A DNA stretch of 64,000 bases from Haematobia irritans (Eukaryota > Arthropoda > Insecta > Diptera > Muscidae). How positions within the stretch are numbered: the stretch's first letter is position 1; the number at the start of each line of letters is the position of its first letter. The stretch lies in assembly GCF_050003625.1 (NCBI RefSeq), contig NC_134399.1, positions 37,960,671 to 38,024,670 on the forward strand, written 5' to 3'. The notes under the pieces are model-generated. The model saw only the letters and a program-made list of their open reading frames with translations. It did no database searches and had not been told where the DNA came from. The position numbers and the translations under genes were made by a program. Positions 26,473-39,670 of this stretch are shown piece after piece.

Positions 26473-29040
26473 GGGTGTATTTTGGATTTGATTGAATCTG
26501 GCAATGCCATTTTGTTGAACGGCGTCCAGCGACATGGCTCATTCGATTGGCCTTGTTGTCTCGTTTAAGAGGCAAAGTGGTTTGGTTTTTGTGATTAAAC
26601 ATAAACATTACTACTCGTTACTTTGATAAAAATAAAAAAAAACGACATTTTATCTATTTTTTTAATAATATTTTCTTGTTTGTAAACATTTAAGAAGAAG
26701 TATTAATCATATAATATATATTTGGTGCTTTTTGAATTTCGGGAGTTGACATCACTGACAAACGGCGTAACAACTTTGAAAGGCGTCAATTTTTGTTTGA
26801 CCGCCTTGTAATCTTGTAATCAAATACTCCCTACTTTCCCAACACTAGCCGAGACGCTGAGAGATTTTAGTTAAATTGTCGAGTGGTAGTCAACGGAGTG
26901 GTAGTCAAACGCTGAGAGATTTCAGTTAAATTGTCTAAGTAAAAAATCTTATAAATACACAACCAAATTTTATAAAAGGTAAGACATAATCATTGAAATA
27001 TTAGTTTTTTTTTAATGCCGCCGCATTTAGTTATTATTACAAATTAAATAACTGTAACTAGCAGATCGTATTTCGTGGTTATTTGTGTAACCGGCAAATT
27101 TAATTTTTTTGGTCTTTTAACATCGTTTCTTCTTCATAAGTACAAGATGACCAAACAGGGTGGAATGAGTAACAACTTCACGAAGAAATGAAGTAGAAAA
27201 GAGGGGAAATGTTAAAAATGTGTACATGTTCACATTTCCAACTGGTTTTTTGGATATTAGCGATTGCCATTTTTCTGTTGTCTTTTTTCTTCGCGGAAAT
27301 GCGAAATGTTGGAGCGGTTTGGATAAATATTTTTCAGTTTCTTCGTGTTGGGGAAATTTAACGGAATTTAACTAAACACTCCAATTAACATTTTTCTTTT
27401 ATGTGCTTCCCCTAGTTTCTCATTCGATTCTAATGTCTGATTTCTGATTGGCAATGAGTTGAACAAAAGATTCTTATTGCTCTGGTAAATTGATCTTGAC
27501 ATTCAAACAAATAAATTTTTAAAGCACTGTTAGACATGCATCCATGGATAGTAAGTCAGATGTATAGCGCATATACACTGTAACCGTCTGCCTTTGGCAC
27601 ATACGGCAAAAACAATCTTATTCAGTTCAAATGGCCAGACAGTTACAATGGAAACCGATAGATGGATTGTGAAAAATAGAAAATTTTCGGGGAGGGAGAT
27701 ATCAATGCTAACACTAAAGAAACAAACACACACATACACCTGTTTTTTAAATAATCCAGAATGCAATCTGCCATGGGCGTGGTCTGGGGGAAAACAAAAT
27801 TTTTGTGAACAAGAAGTAGCGAATTGATTGTACAATGAGGGAGTTATAAATGCTCTGATTCATCAATAATTTCGCATTGTTTCAATCTAAATACATACAC
27901 ATACATCTGGGCATGGTATGTGACTAAATGTGCGTATGTGTATGTGTGTGTGTGTGGCAAGAACTTGCGATAAAAATATTTAATTCGATTTTGTTTAATC
28001 ATAAGGGTCGCCTTTGTCAATGCATTCTCCATATGGTCTAAAATTGGAGAGTTGTTGTTGGTGATGGTGGTGGTGGTGGTGGTGGTAGTTTGGTCAACAA
28101 CAGAAATTAGTCACTGCATTCAATTTTAAACAAAGAAACTTTTTTCCGTTAAATTTGTTGCCGGCGCATAAACCGTCAAAAGTGGGAGCATATACATATT
28201 TTGTGTTTCCATCCACCCTTTTGGCACTAAAGAAGTACATACAATTCCATTGTATGTGTGTTCCAAGACCATTTGCATACAAAATTAAAATTCAACTCAT
28301 GGGTTTATTTTGCTTTTCTGTTTCCTCAATACTCCTTGCCGCGGAAACTGTCCATTGGTGTATGGGAAGTTATAAACAATGGATGTCCATTAAAATGATA
28401 AGACGATATATGGGGATAGTCTCCAAATCGTATGGCTTAAAAAACAATTCAAACTAATATTAAAATTATGTGCAATCAACCCAAGATAGTGTGTCAGCTT
28501 ATAGCAATACTCTTGTAAAAAGGTTGTCGAACTCCATACATGGGTTCCTGGAAAACTACATAGAATAACTTTGCCGATAAAATATTTCCCAATGATTTTG
28601 TAGATTTTTTATACAGCCCCTACATATGCCGATCCGATGATTTTTTGTCATCTGGAAATGACAATATTTTCCCAATTTTCCGATTTTTTTTCTATAGCCT
28701 CGATATAAAACTACTTTACATTTGAAAAGTGTTTTTTTATATTAATTTATTGAAATAATAATTTTTGGGATATAGAAGATGTTTATTTCATATTATGTTG
28801 TTAATAACGAAAAGCAGTATCAGCCAAATAGCCACCACGGTCATGCTTTATTTTCAAAAACTTTTGCATAACTAAATCGCAAAATGGTTAACCTATGTAC
28901 GGTACAATGACAAATGAAATCTTGAGCTATTTTGAGAGATGTGGTGAATTTTTTTATATCGTTCTATTCTTTGAACATTTACTCAAAATTTTAAATACAA
29001 AACAAAAACATGTCAAAACTCCGTATTCAGTGTTCTTTAT
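26473..29040. other. intergenic DNA, mostly unique
   Basis: A lone CAGTGATG-type hAT MITE end is seen at about 26724-26757. A short (TG)n run lies near 27935-27955 and a (TGG)n run near 28060-28088. No splice-supported gene was found. This is one of the less repetitive stretches and could hold UTR or regulatory DNA of a gene whose exons are elsewhere. Confidence 0.35.
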
Positions 29041-29041
29041 G

Positions 29042-29386
29042 GGCGCCAACGTGGTGCAATGGTTAGCATGCCCGCCTTGCACACGCAAGGTCGTGGGTTC
29101 GATTCCTGCTTCGACCGAACACCAAAAAAGTTTTCCAGCGGTGGATTATCCCACCTAAGTAATGCTGGTGACATTTCTGAGGGTTTCAAAGCTTCCCTAA
29201 GTGGTTTCACTGCAAGGTGGAACGCCGTTCGGACTCGGCTATAAAAAGGAGATCCCTTGTCATTGAGCTTAACATGGAATCGGGCAGCACTCAGTGATAA
29301 GAGAGAAGTTCATCAATGTGGTATCACAATGGACTGAATAGTCTAAGTGAGCCTGATACATCGGGCTGCCACCTAACTTAACCTAC
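29042..29386 (+). mobile_element. tRNA-derived SINE, full length
   Basis: This is the best copy. The A-box region GTGGTGCAATGG, the B box GGTTCGATTCC near 29098, a body including 'tataaaaaggagatcccttg', and the LINE-like 3' end ('caatggactgaatagtctaa', 'gggctgccacc') finish in CCTAACTTAACCT. It is about 345 bp long. Confidence 0.88.
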
Positions 29387-32300
29387 GGCCCCGACAGATA
29401 TACTTAAGAATAATCATATTGGTCAAAATGCTATTTTTGGTGCCACCTTTAGCCCTATTAGACTATTTTTAAGTCTCCATTAATTAATAGTTTAAATTAA
29501 ATTTTCGACGTTATTTGTAACATAGTCTGACAGAGGCCCAATGTGGAAACTATCTGTAAGTCGTAAATATAAGTCCCTTTAAAGAGCTTGAGGAATACAA
29601 ACTACTCAAATCGATTCAAAGAAAGACAACTTTAGCATTGATTCATCAACAATCACTTTATTTCCGGTAGTTTGATGTATTTTTGCGGTGTACCACAAAA
29701 ATGATGTCCTACATCATTTTTGTACCCTATGTTCTTACCGCAGAAGTACATCCCCATTACGAATATTAGCGTACGCACCATGATCCGATACATGGTCAAC
29801 ATTTTTTGATTGCTACTCGGTCAGAATAAATTTAATATTTTACACCCATATTTAACAAAAAAAATAATTTCGTGGTTTATTGTTTTAGATATTTTTTTAT
29901 TTAAAGTTTTAAATTAAGTCAATTATTCAAGGAATTATGTAGCCTTTAGCTCATATATGGTCTAACGACTGCAATTTAGCAATTACCACATTATACTAAA
30001 ATTCAATATCCAAAAGGTTAAATGTGCTACTTTGTATAAATGTTACATACATGAAATAGGGAGGATCTATGGTCGGACAATGACGACTATATTTTATACA
30101 AAGTCAAGGTACATTATTAACCCTAGACAGTCATCCTTCGTCAAAATGACGACGCTTAATTTTATTTTCGATCTAAACTGTACTTTGGCCTATTGGGCAT
30201 TGACAAATTTAAGTTATTCAAATTCAAAGATTTTATGAATTTTTGTTTAATATAAATTAAAAATGAACTGAATAAAAAAATTAAACCAAATATTTTTGTT
30301 TAATATAAATTAAAAATGAACTGAATAAAAAATTAAACTAAATTTTGGTTCTCATTGTTGCCCATGATGCAATTTAAAGAGCTTTGAAATAGGCCGTAGT
30401 CAAATAATAAAATTGCAATTAAAAAATTCAATGAAAAATGTCCCGATTTATTCTACCAATTTTTTAATCAAAACTCAATCAAAAAAAATATATATATATT
30501 AGATGAAATCTTTTATATATGAAATCTTTTTATTACCGAACAATAATTATTACCAACACAAATAGATTGACATATATGGATAAAATATTAACCGTATAAA
30601 TAATAAAATTTCAATTAAAAAAATTCAACAAAAAAAAGTCCGATTTTTTCCACCAGTTTTTTAATCAAAACTAAACTACAAAAAAATTGCTTCATACAAT
30701 TGAATTTTTTATTGAATCGGCTAAGTTTTTAAAGCTAAATTAAAACTTAATTGAATCAATTAATTTCGGGTTTGAAGCCAACAAATATTTGATCTGTGAG
30801 TGTTAAGGTATAGATTGAGATTAGTAGGTGATTCTGAGCTGATCAGTATAAATAATAAGCCGTATAGGATCCATATTTCTGATAGGCACATTTCCATGAA
30901 AATCAAATTAATTACACACTGCAATTTTGAAAAATGCTCTAAAAAAGTGTATTCAAAATTTTAACATTTCCTATTAATTCCTATACTATATATATACTAT
31001 TAATTCCTATATTTCATAAAAATAAATTAAAATTCAAATACAATGTGACACCACCGATTCATGGTACTACGTATATTTTCATACATTTTGCTTACACGAA
31101 ACATTTTACCAAATACGAGGATGTTACATTGTTGCTGCTGTTACTCACATCAACATCACATCTGTTATGTTTTTGTTCCCTTGACATTGATGGGTGTTTT
31201 GGCGGCCGGCATATTAGTAGTAAAACATATAAAATCTATGTTGAGTAACCCTTCACTTTTATCTCTAATACCGGCAACTAAGATTTCCCATATAAAGATG
31301 AGACTTCTAAAATTGCCACCGCCCAAGTAAAACAAATATTTTTGAAATTTCGTAGATATTTTATATGATATCTACATCTATTCATTTAATTAATATATTA
31401 TTTTGTTATCAATCAAAATGGTGGTTTTTGTTGGCGTTCCTTTTAAATATATAATATGTATTGTAAAATTAAAACCCAACTCAATAAACTCTCAAAAGAT
31501 TGACTTTTGTTTTAGTACTCATGAAGTTGTCATGAATCATACATATGCTGGCTCTGGGGTTTCGCCACAATACTTTAAATACAAAATGCATGTGTACATA
31601 CACACCTACATATGGGTTAAAATGTACATAGATCTGGCTGTTGGAGTACACTGACTATATATATAAATGGTTCTTTAATACATGAGTACCACATACCATA
31701 AATATAAAGACGATAAGATGATTAAGAAAGTATGAAACATCGAAGTTTCATTTTTTTCCTTTTTCTTCATTTCATTTCACTTCGTTTTGTTATTGTTGTT
31801 GGTTTTGGATTTTTTTCCATGGCTTTCTTCTTTGTTTGGTATGGTGGAGCGGCTATGTACTTCGATTGTATTGCTCATTCATGGTTTGTATAGATTCGCC
31901 GGTTTACTGTTGTCTCATTTTTTGTTTTGATATGTCGCTACTCTGCCTGTGGTTATTGGATACATAAAATCACAAATGTATTCTCACCACCACTGTGAGA
32001 TGAGAGCAGCAGCCCCATTAACAGAAACGCCAACACCTTTTGGATCTATTTTAATTAGACTTTAATTAATTTTACTAATCGCTGATTAAGAAAAAAATTA
32101 AAATTATTTGAATGGGAAAATTATGAAATATCGCACCTATTAGGTCTAATAAATATTTTGTATGTAAAAAGGGTCTATAAATAAATTTGAACCGATATGA
32201 ACCAATTTTCGCATGGTAATTAAAGGGCAAAATTTCAACCGGATCAAATGAAATTGTTCCTTCGTTGTTGCTATATATACCCATAAAAAAAGCGTCGCCA

Positions 32301-32740
32301 AAAAAGTAGTGAAAATGTTCTTTTTGGATCCGCAAGTGGTGCAAAATTGACGCAGAAGCGATGATTTTAACATGGGCTTGTCATAGGACGGATGTCCACC
32401 ATTACAACAGACGTTGCACTGAAATTGCATCACTTCTTAAGGTGTGATGCGAATCCAGTGATTTGGATGTGAATAAAGAAATTTTGACGAATAAATATTT
32501 TTTAAAATTTTTTATGATTTTTAATGCATTATAATGCTTGTCTGGAACGTTTGACATCAATTATTTTTTAAAATTCGCAATTTTTGTAGAAAGGATTTAG
32601 CATTTTTTTTTCCAAAATTTAAATAATTTGCACTATTTTATTAATTTTTAATCTGTTTTTAACCCATTTGAAATAATAAAAATTTAAATTTCCCATTAAA
32701 AATATGAAAAAAGCGAATTATAAAAAATTTACTTAAATGA
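29387..32740. other. AT-rich intergenic DNA
   Basis: A tandem duplication with a 53-bp period lies at 30241-30350 ('taatataaattaaaaatgaa'). Two related 'tttttaatcaaaact' segments lie at 30400-30486 and 30598-30675. The open frames at 31045-31330 have no recognisable domain and no splice context. Confidence 0.35.
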
Positions 32741-33098
32741 ACTTCCTGTGCAGTTAACATAAAGAACATCTTTGGGAGGACATTTTTGGAAGTGCTTTTA
32801 AAGTTGTGCCTGGGTAATTATGGACCGATATGGAAACAATTTTGGGCGGTTGTTACAGGGCTTGTACTAACATCACGTGAAATGTGCCCCCCAAATGCTA
32901 CAAGACCAAGATTCAAGTCGATAGCTTGTTTCGTGCGGAAGTTTACGTGATTTTCACGGATAGACGGACGGACATCGCTAGATCGAACCATGAACCAGAA
33001 CATGTACTTTATGAGGTCTACGACTAATATTTGCGATGTGTTACAAACGGAATGACAATGTTAGTGTAACCCCCATCCTAAGGCGGAGGTTATAAAAT
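32740..33098 (+). repeat. dispersed non-coding repeat
   Basis: The phrases 'caagattcaagtcgatagct', 'gacggacggacatcgctaga' and 'tgttacaaacggaatgacaa' belong to an abundant fly repeat recalled from calyptrate genomes. It ends in 'ggcggaggttataaaa'. Its strand and function are unknown. Confidence 0.5.
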
Positions 33099-33551
33099 TG
33101 AAACATCCAAGGATACTACCGCTAGCACAGGCTGCAAATCCAAAATCATGGGTTCGATTAGGCTGACATTGTTAACAAGAATGTATTACACAATAATAAA
33201 TTCGTCTTGCATCAGACGGTGTGTCTAAGAACTTATCACACCGCCTCCTTAGCTGCAGGATTTCTATTTAGGCTGTTTTGTTGTATTGCATAGCTAATAA
33301 TTTCAGGTTTTAGTCTTCAATTAATATACAATGTGGGCCTTAGGGATTTTTCCAAAAATTCCTTCAGCTTTCTCTGGAATTAAATGCGCGAATTCTTGGA
33401 AATTTTGTTCATAGTATTTTATATGAATTATTGCCATGAATATTACAAAAAAAATATGATATAGTTACTTTTTCAGAAATACATAGAGTGAGGTCCTAGT
33501 CCATATTCTAAAGGGCTTCTCAATTCTTTTAAATGAATTGAGGTTTATCCT

Positions 33552-33880
33552 CCTGAGTTAGGTTAGGTTAGATCATATTCTATGGTAATGTGTCCTTTGG
33601 ATGCGCCTAGGTCTTCCACCCCGATGTCTTGATGAAGGCGAGAACACTCCTCAGGCAGTATTCTCGCAAGTCGGTCATAGTCTGAAAGAAATAAAAGCCC
33701 AGTATCTAGTTTCTTCTGAAAGATAGTGTTGGACACTGGCACAGGAAGTGAAATAAATCTTCCGTAGCCTCGGGGCCCGGACACCACCTACAAATATCAT
33801 CATTCGCTTGACCGATCCTTACCATGTGTTTTCCCTGAGTTATTATCGTAATACATCTATGAAACCTCATTTCGATGTAC
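33552..33880 (-). pseudogene. LINE 3' end with zinc-knuckle-like motif
   Basis: On the minus strand, a frame reading MVRIGQANDDICRWCPG and then HFLCQCPTLSFRR shows the C-x2-C ... H-x3-C-x-C pattern typical of the region after RNase H in I/R1/Jockey LINEs. A second frame (33787-33563) continues to the C-terminus after a frame break. The element ends with CCTAACCTAAC, the same tail type as the other LINEs here. It is 5' truncated. Confidence 0.6.
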
Positions 33881-34840
33881 TAGTAGACTAAGTAAGTCCT
33901 TATAAACGGCACTTTTGTTTAAAATATTTGAATAATTATTGCAACGAAGTTTTGTTTTGAAATAGGATGACATTTATTATTATTTAATATTATTAAATTT
34001 TATTTTAATTCACTTCGTAATCTTCTGAGTTTGATTACATATAATTCTATAAAACTTTTTTGCATGTCTTCACTATATCCAACTTCGTTTGCGAGCTTGT
34101 CTACTCTTTTTAATATCCAAACAGTTTTTAATTGTACAAAAATCCCATCTTAACAATGTTGCTCTTTTGAAATTCATGAAGACTCTATATAAGATGAGAC
34201 CGTACTAACCATTGTAGAATTTTCTTTTACTACAAGAGATTTTGGTTTGGATATTTTTGAAGCAAGTGGTCACTTTTGGTTAGATTTTCTGGCAGAAGTA
34301 AGATTTTCAAATGCAATAGGGTTGGATTTTCACATAGCCTCTTAGAACATATTCCTTAGGCTATTTTTAAATATGTCCAAAGTCTAAAATTGATACCATA
34401 TCAAAGGAGTTGTTTTTTTGAGCGAAAAATTGAAAAATAAAATTCCCGGCAAAAAGTCCGAGAAATAAAATTCTAGTGGCCACTTCATTTCACCACCATG
34501 GCTCTTTGATTAGACTTAGAAAATTGATAATTGTATGTTTAGAAATCATACGCCACTTTATGCGATTAATCATTCTTAATTTTGCTATTATAGATAAGAT
34601 TTAAGATTTTTCACATACCCAAGAATAATTCATTCACCCTGATTAATAATGGACAGTCGGGTTGCAAATTAAATTATTCCTGACAGTTAAACAAAAAAAA
34701 AAAATAAAATAAAATGTTTTGTTGTTTATTTTACATGAAATCTAAAACGTGAAAATATGTAGATGCATCTACGCTTGAAGAATGTGCAATACTCCTTGGT
34801 ATAAACAATAATTCATTGTATGGCATTTAATGAGCTATTT
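33881..34840. other. intergenic DNA upstream of the thymosin gene
   Basis: AT-rich, with nothing recognised. Confidence 0.35.
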
Positions 34841-34845
34841 ATATA

Positions 34846-34860
34846 AATAGAAATTCGTGA
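34846..34860 (+). promoter_or_regulatory. possible TATA box upstream of the beta-thymosin gene
   Basis: TATTTATATAAATAG lies about 80 bp before the start codon. However, a splice acceptor (TTTCAG, ending 34930) just before the ATG suggests a 5' UTR intron, which would place the promoter further away. Weak call. Confidence 0.25.
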
Positions 34861-34938
34861 TTGTCACGGACTTGACGTTGAATACTTAAAACAGTTGTAA
34901 GATTAAATTGTTTTCATTTTCACATTTCAGTTATAAAA

Positions 34939-35909
34939 ATGGCTGCACCTGCTCTAAAAGATCTTCCCAAAGTTGCGGAAACCCTTAAAAGCCAACTAGA
35001 AACCTTCGACACTGATAAGTTGAAGAATGCTAATACTCAGGAAAAAATTATTCTTCCCACAGCTGAAGGTAAGTGGAATATATCTTTACGATTCCTAAGC
35101 ATAAGTATACTGATAATCTACTATTCCAATTAGATGTTGCGGCTGAAAAAACTCAAAAATCATTGTTTGCTGGTATTGAATCCTTTAATCCATCCAATCT
35201 GAAACACACCGAGACTCAAGAAAAAAATCCATTGCCAGACAAAGAAGGTGAGTTTGTAGTGCTCTCCATAAACATTTGGACATACATACATATATTCTTG
35301 ACCTCAGCTGTAAATGGTAATGTTGTTGTTATTGGGAACATTCAAACCTACCTACATAAATGTTAAATGCATCAAATGAGCTACTGACGCTCCAAAACAG
35401 CTAAAAGAAAAAAAAAACAAAAATGACTAATAACAAATATTGTAAGAGTGTAGAGAGTGACATTGCCATATAAAGTTTTAATAGATATCTCGTCGTAAAG
35501 CTATCCCATATAAGGCATGAAATCAGACTCTCGTATTTACCCGTTGTTTGGCAGGCAGGCTGTAGTAGCATTTGCGGTTGTAGACAAAAGTAGTCGCCAC
35601 TATTACTACTTTTGATTGAAATCTCCATAAATATACATAGGTCTCTATTCCTTAATGGGTGGGATAAGTTCGCTTTGCTCTATACCCCTTCCATAGATAT
35701 CAATATTTTTATTAATGCTTTTACAATTACTATAGTGATTTTGTATTTTTTTTTTGTTTCTTTTTGCAGCAATCGAAAAAGAAAAGGAGAAAAATGATTT
35801 CATTGCTGGCATTGAGAATTTCGATTCCAAAAAATTGAAACATACTGAAACATGTGAGAAGAATCCGTTGCCAACCAAGGAAGTTATCGAAGAAGAAAAG
35901 AGAGGTTAA
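34939..35909 (+). CDS. cib: three-repeat beta-thymosin (ciboulot)
   Basis: This is an actin-monomer-binding protein made of three beta-thymosin/WH2 repeats. In Drosophila, Ciboulot supports actin assembly in brain development. Exons are 34939-35068, 35134-35247 and 35770-35909. Donors GGTAAG and GGTGAG and acceptors TTAG and TTTGCAG keep phase 1 at both introns, and each exon encodes one repeat. The product is 127 residues, close to the Drosophila length. The linker motifs are visible in each repeat: [28 protein letters not shown] and [14 protein letters not shown]. The third has Cys where the second has Gln. The end is EEEKRG. An acceptor-like TTTCAG 9 bp before the ATG suggests a non-coding first exon upstream. 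Confidence 0.94.
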
Positions 35910-36750
35910 AGAGGTCATTAACAACAACAACAACATGCATGCATGTGCAAAAAGAGAGGATAAGCGGCAGCCGGTGCTGCAGCAGAAACTCTACAACCGT
36001 ACCAGTAGCACTTTACCACTCACATTGCAAAACTGGATGACGTATTTTTACTCATTCCTAATATCTAATATTACTGAAAGACATACTTTACTTTGTATAA
36101 GCATTTATAATTTGCATACATACAACATATTTATATATCGAAAACAAATAACATTTTCATACAAAATTTTATAAAAAAAAACAAAAACAAACAAATATTG
36201 TCTTATTGTTACACCTTGCGATTATCGATTTTCAGCTCACAATGGAACTCATTTAGTATTTCATTGATCATTGAACATCTGAAAGATATTCGAATAAGCT
36301 GGGTGTGGGCATTATTCGGATGGGGGAAATTTATAACACAAATCAGACGTGAGTTTAATGTTAATTTGCCTTTACCATATATGCTATATATGAACTCAAT
36401 TCAGAGCACTTTCAATTGGTCCACTCACTACTAACAATAAGCACATCACCAAGGGAACTGGATAAAAATCTTCGAGTAAATCTGTTAATAAAATCTATAC
36501 TTTATTGTAGAATATCTCTAAAAAATTTTTATTTTTGTAATCTCAATGAGAACCCCAAGACAAGACAGTCGAACTACACCGGCGTGGTGAGGCCGATTAA
36601 CCAAAGCCGAAGCTATTTACAATTTTAATTGTAGCTTAACGTTGAAAAGATAAAAGCTAGATTCATTTTAATTTTAAAAATAATTATCACATATATAGCC
36701 AATACATTCTTAAAATTGTCGTTAAGACCTATTTTTATCTCGAAAGATAG
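35910..36750. other. 3' flank of the thymosin gene
   Basis: A short CAACAACAACATGCATGCATG run follows the stop codon. The rest is AT-rich. No gene is seen. Confidence 0.35.
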
Positions 36751-36754
36751 AATT

Positions 36755-37002
36755 AGTTTTCCCAAAAAATGTATCACATTCACGTTTGCCACTCGTGACA
36801 AAAATATTCCACCTAGAGAAAATTTTACCAAAATCTTACCAAATCTACCAAATTAAAAAAATCTTATTTTGAAGTTTTTGATCAAATTTTTGTTGTTCAT
36901 GAATTTTTCTTGGAAAGAAGTATTCCAATATTATGTATTATAATATCATCAATTTTGGGTGCATAAAAATACCTTGTATTGTAAATGTGTCGAATTTTGT
37001 CC
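36755..37002. repeat. left flank unit of the minisatellite element
   Basis: The sequence 'aatgtatcacattcacgttt', 'gccactcgtgacaaaaatat' and onwards is repeated in the same orientation at 39285-39500, bracketing the 29-bp array. Confidence 0.75.
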
Positions 37003-39670
37003 ACATTTTCTTTCTATAGAAAATTTTATCAAAATTTTATTTCTGTAGAAAATTTTGTCAACATTTTATTTCTAAAGAAAATTTGTCAAAAGTTTATTTC
37101 TACAGAAAAGTTTGTCAAAGTTATATTTCTAGAAAATTTTGTCAAAGTTTTATTTCTATAGAATATTTTGTCAAAGTTTTATTTCTATAGAAAATTTTGT
37201 CAAAATTTTATTTCTATAGGAAATTTTGTCCAAATTTTATTTCTATAGAAGGTTAGGTTAGGTTAGGTTAAAGTGGCAGCCCGATTAAATTTCAGGCTCA
37301 CTTAGACTATTCAGTCCATTGTGATACCACATTTAACTAAAAGTACCTATTACATATGGGCACTTCTAGTCTTAACCACTGAACCTTCTCTATTATTTAC
37401 TTTTGTGGAACCAACCAGATTGCTCCAAAAACATTAACAAACTGCTTAAGTTAACGTTTTCCAGGTCAGCCAGTAATCTAAAGCTATATGCTCCTAAAAT
37501 TCGCTTACGCCTTACACAAAAAGCAGGACACTCACACAAGAGGTGTTTAATTGATTCCTTTTCCTCCACGTCATGACAGCTTATACAATAGTCATTATAC
37601 TTCGCACCTATAGTTTTTGCAAATTCGCCTATCAAGCAGCGACCCGTTATAGCAGATATTAGGAGTGCTATCTGACGCCTTGAGAACACTAGCATATCTA
37701 GTGTGCGGTTTATTTCTATAGAAACTTTTGTCAAAATTTTATTTCTATAGAAAATGTTGTCAAAATTTTATTTCTATAGAAAATTTTGTTAATTTTTTTT
37801 TTGTCAAATAAAAATCCCTTGTATTTTAAATGTGTCGAATTTTGTCCACATTTTCTTTCTATAGAAAATTTTATCAACATTTTATTTCTGTAGAAAATTT
37901 TGTCAACATTTTATTTCTAAAGAAAATTTGTCAAAATTTTATTTCTACAGAAAATTTTGTCAAAGTCTTATTTCTATAGAAAATTTGATCAAAGTTTTAT
38001 TTCTATAGGAAAGTTTGTCAAAATTTTATTTCTATATGAAAGTTTGTCCAAATTTTATTTCTATAGAAACTTTTGTCCAAATTTTATTTCTATAGAAAAT
38101 TTTGTAAAAATTTTATTTCTATAGAAAATTTTGTCAAAACTTTATTTCTATAGAAAAGTTCGTCAAAATTTTATTTCTATAGAAAAAATTGTCCAAATTT
38201 TATTTCTATAGAAAATTTTGTAAAATTTTCATTTCTATAGAAAATTTTGTAAATGTTTATTTCTATAGAAAATTTTGTCAAAGTTTTATTTCTATAGAAT
38301 ATTTTGTCAAAGTTTTATTTCTATAGGAAATTTTGACAAAATTTTATTTCTATAGGAAATTTTGTCCAAATTTTATTTCTATAGAAAATGTTGTCAAAAT
38401 TTTATTTCTATAGAAAATGTTGTCAAATTTTTATTTCTATAGAAAATTTTGTCAAATAAAAATCCCTTGTATTTTAAATGTGTCGAATTTTGTCCACATT
38501 TTCTTTCTATAGAAAATTTTATCAAAATTTTATTTGTAGAAAATTTTGTCAACATTTTATTTCTAAAGAAAATTTGTCAAAATTTTATTTCTACAGAAAA
38601 TTTTGTCAAAGTCTTATTTCTATAGAAAATTTGGTCAAAGTTTTATTTCTATAAGAAAGTTTGTCCAAATTTTATTTCTATAGAAACTTTTGTCCAAATT
38701 TTATTTCTATAGAAAATTTTGTAAAAATTTTATTTCTATAGAAAATTTTGTCAAAATTTTATTTCTATAGAAAAGTTCGTCAAAATTTTATTTCTATAGA
38801 AAAAATTGTCCAAATTTTATTTCTATAGAAAATTTTGTAAAATTTTCATTTCTATAGAAAATTTTGTAAATGTTTATTTATTTATATTTCCATTTATTTA
38901 AGCAATTCAAAGCCTCTAAAGGGCCAATTTGACGAATTACAAATTATTTCTATAGAAAATTTTGTCAAATTGTATTTCTATAGAAAATTTTGTCAAAATT
39001 TTATTTCTATAGAAAATTTTGTAAAATTTTTATTTCTATAGAAATTTTTGTCAAAATTTTATTTCTATAGAAAATTTTGTCATTACTTCTATAGAAAATT
39101 TTGTCTAATTTTATTTCTATAGAAAATTTTGTCAAAATTTTATTTCTATAGAAAATTTTGTCAAAATTTTATTTCTGTAGAAAATTTTGTGTACATTTTA
39201 TTTCTATAGAAAATTTTGTCTACATTTTATTTCTATAGAAAAAGATTGTCTACATTTTATTTCTATAGAATTATTTTTCCCAAAAAATGTATCACATTCA
39301 CGTGTGCCACTCGTGACAAAAATATTCTACCAAGTTTAAAGAAAATTTTACCAAAAATCTACCAAATTAAAAAAAAATCTTATTTTGAAGTTTTTGATCA
39401 AATTTTTGTAGTCTATGATTTTTTTCTTCGAAAGAAGTATTCCAATATTATGTATTATGATATCCCTATGTTTAGGTGCATAAAAATCCCTTGAATTGTA
39501 AATGTGTTGAATTTTGTCCAAATTTTATTTCTATAGAATATTTTGTCTAAATTTTGTCCAAATTTTATTTCTAAAGAAAATGTGTCAAAACTATATTTCT
39601 ATAGATAATTTTATCAAAATTTTACTTCTATAGAAAATTTTGTCAACGTTTTATTTCTATAGAAAATTGA
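37003..39670. repeat. 29-bp TTTCTATAGAAA minisatellite array
   Basis: Dozens of imperfect monomers of about 29 bp carry the palindrome TTTCTATAGAAA and an AAAATTTT core, plus 'tgtcaaaat'. A block starting with 'gtcaaataaaaatccctt' at 37803 recurs at 38451, a higher-order period of 648 bp. The array is broken by a LINE (37251-37707) and a 60-bp LINE-like fragment (38881-38942). Fragments of the same family lie at 1.7, 2.7 and 4.3 kb. Confidence 0.85.
37251..37707 (-). mobile_element. 5'-truncated LINE with GGTTA tail
   Basis: The minus-strand frame 37734-37393 carries YCISCHDVEEKESIKHLLCE and CPAFCVRRKRILG, a C-x2-C ... H-x3-C-x-C motif seen after RNase H in I/Jockey LINEs, and ends at the C-terminus SGWFHKSK. 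The 3' UTR then contains 'caatggactgaatagtctaa', 'gggctgccactttaacc' and a tail of CCTAA repeats at 37251-37270. It lies within the minisatellite, where the flanking TTTATTTCTATAGAA on both sides may be the target duplication. Confidence 0.78.

Noticed and set aside
31045..31330. Overlapping frames that might be an exon of a small membrane protein
   Set aside because: No splice context, no conserved motif and only short length; hydrophobicity alone is not enough.
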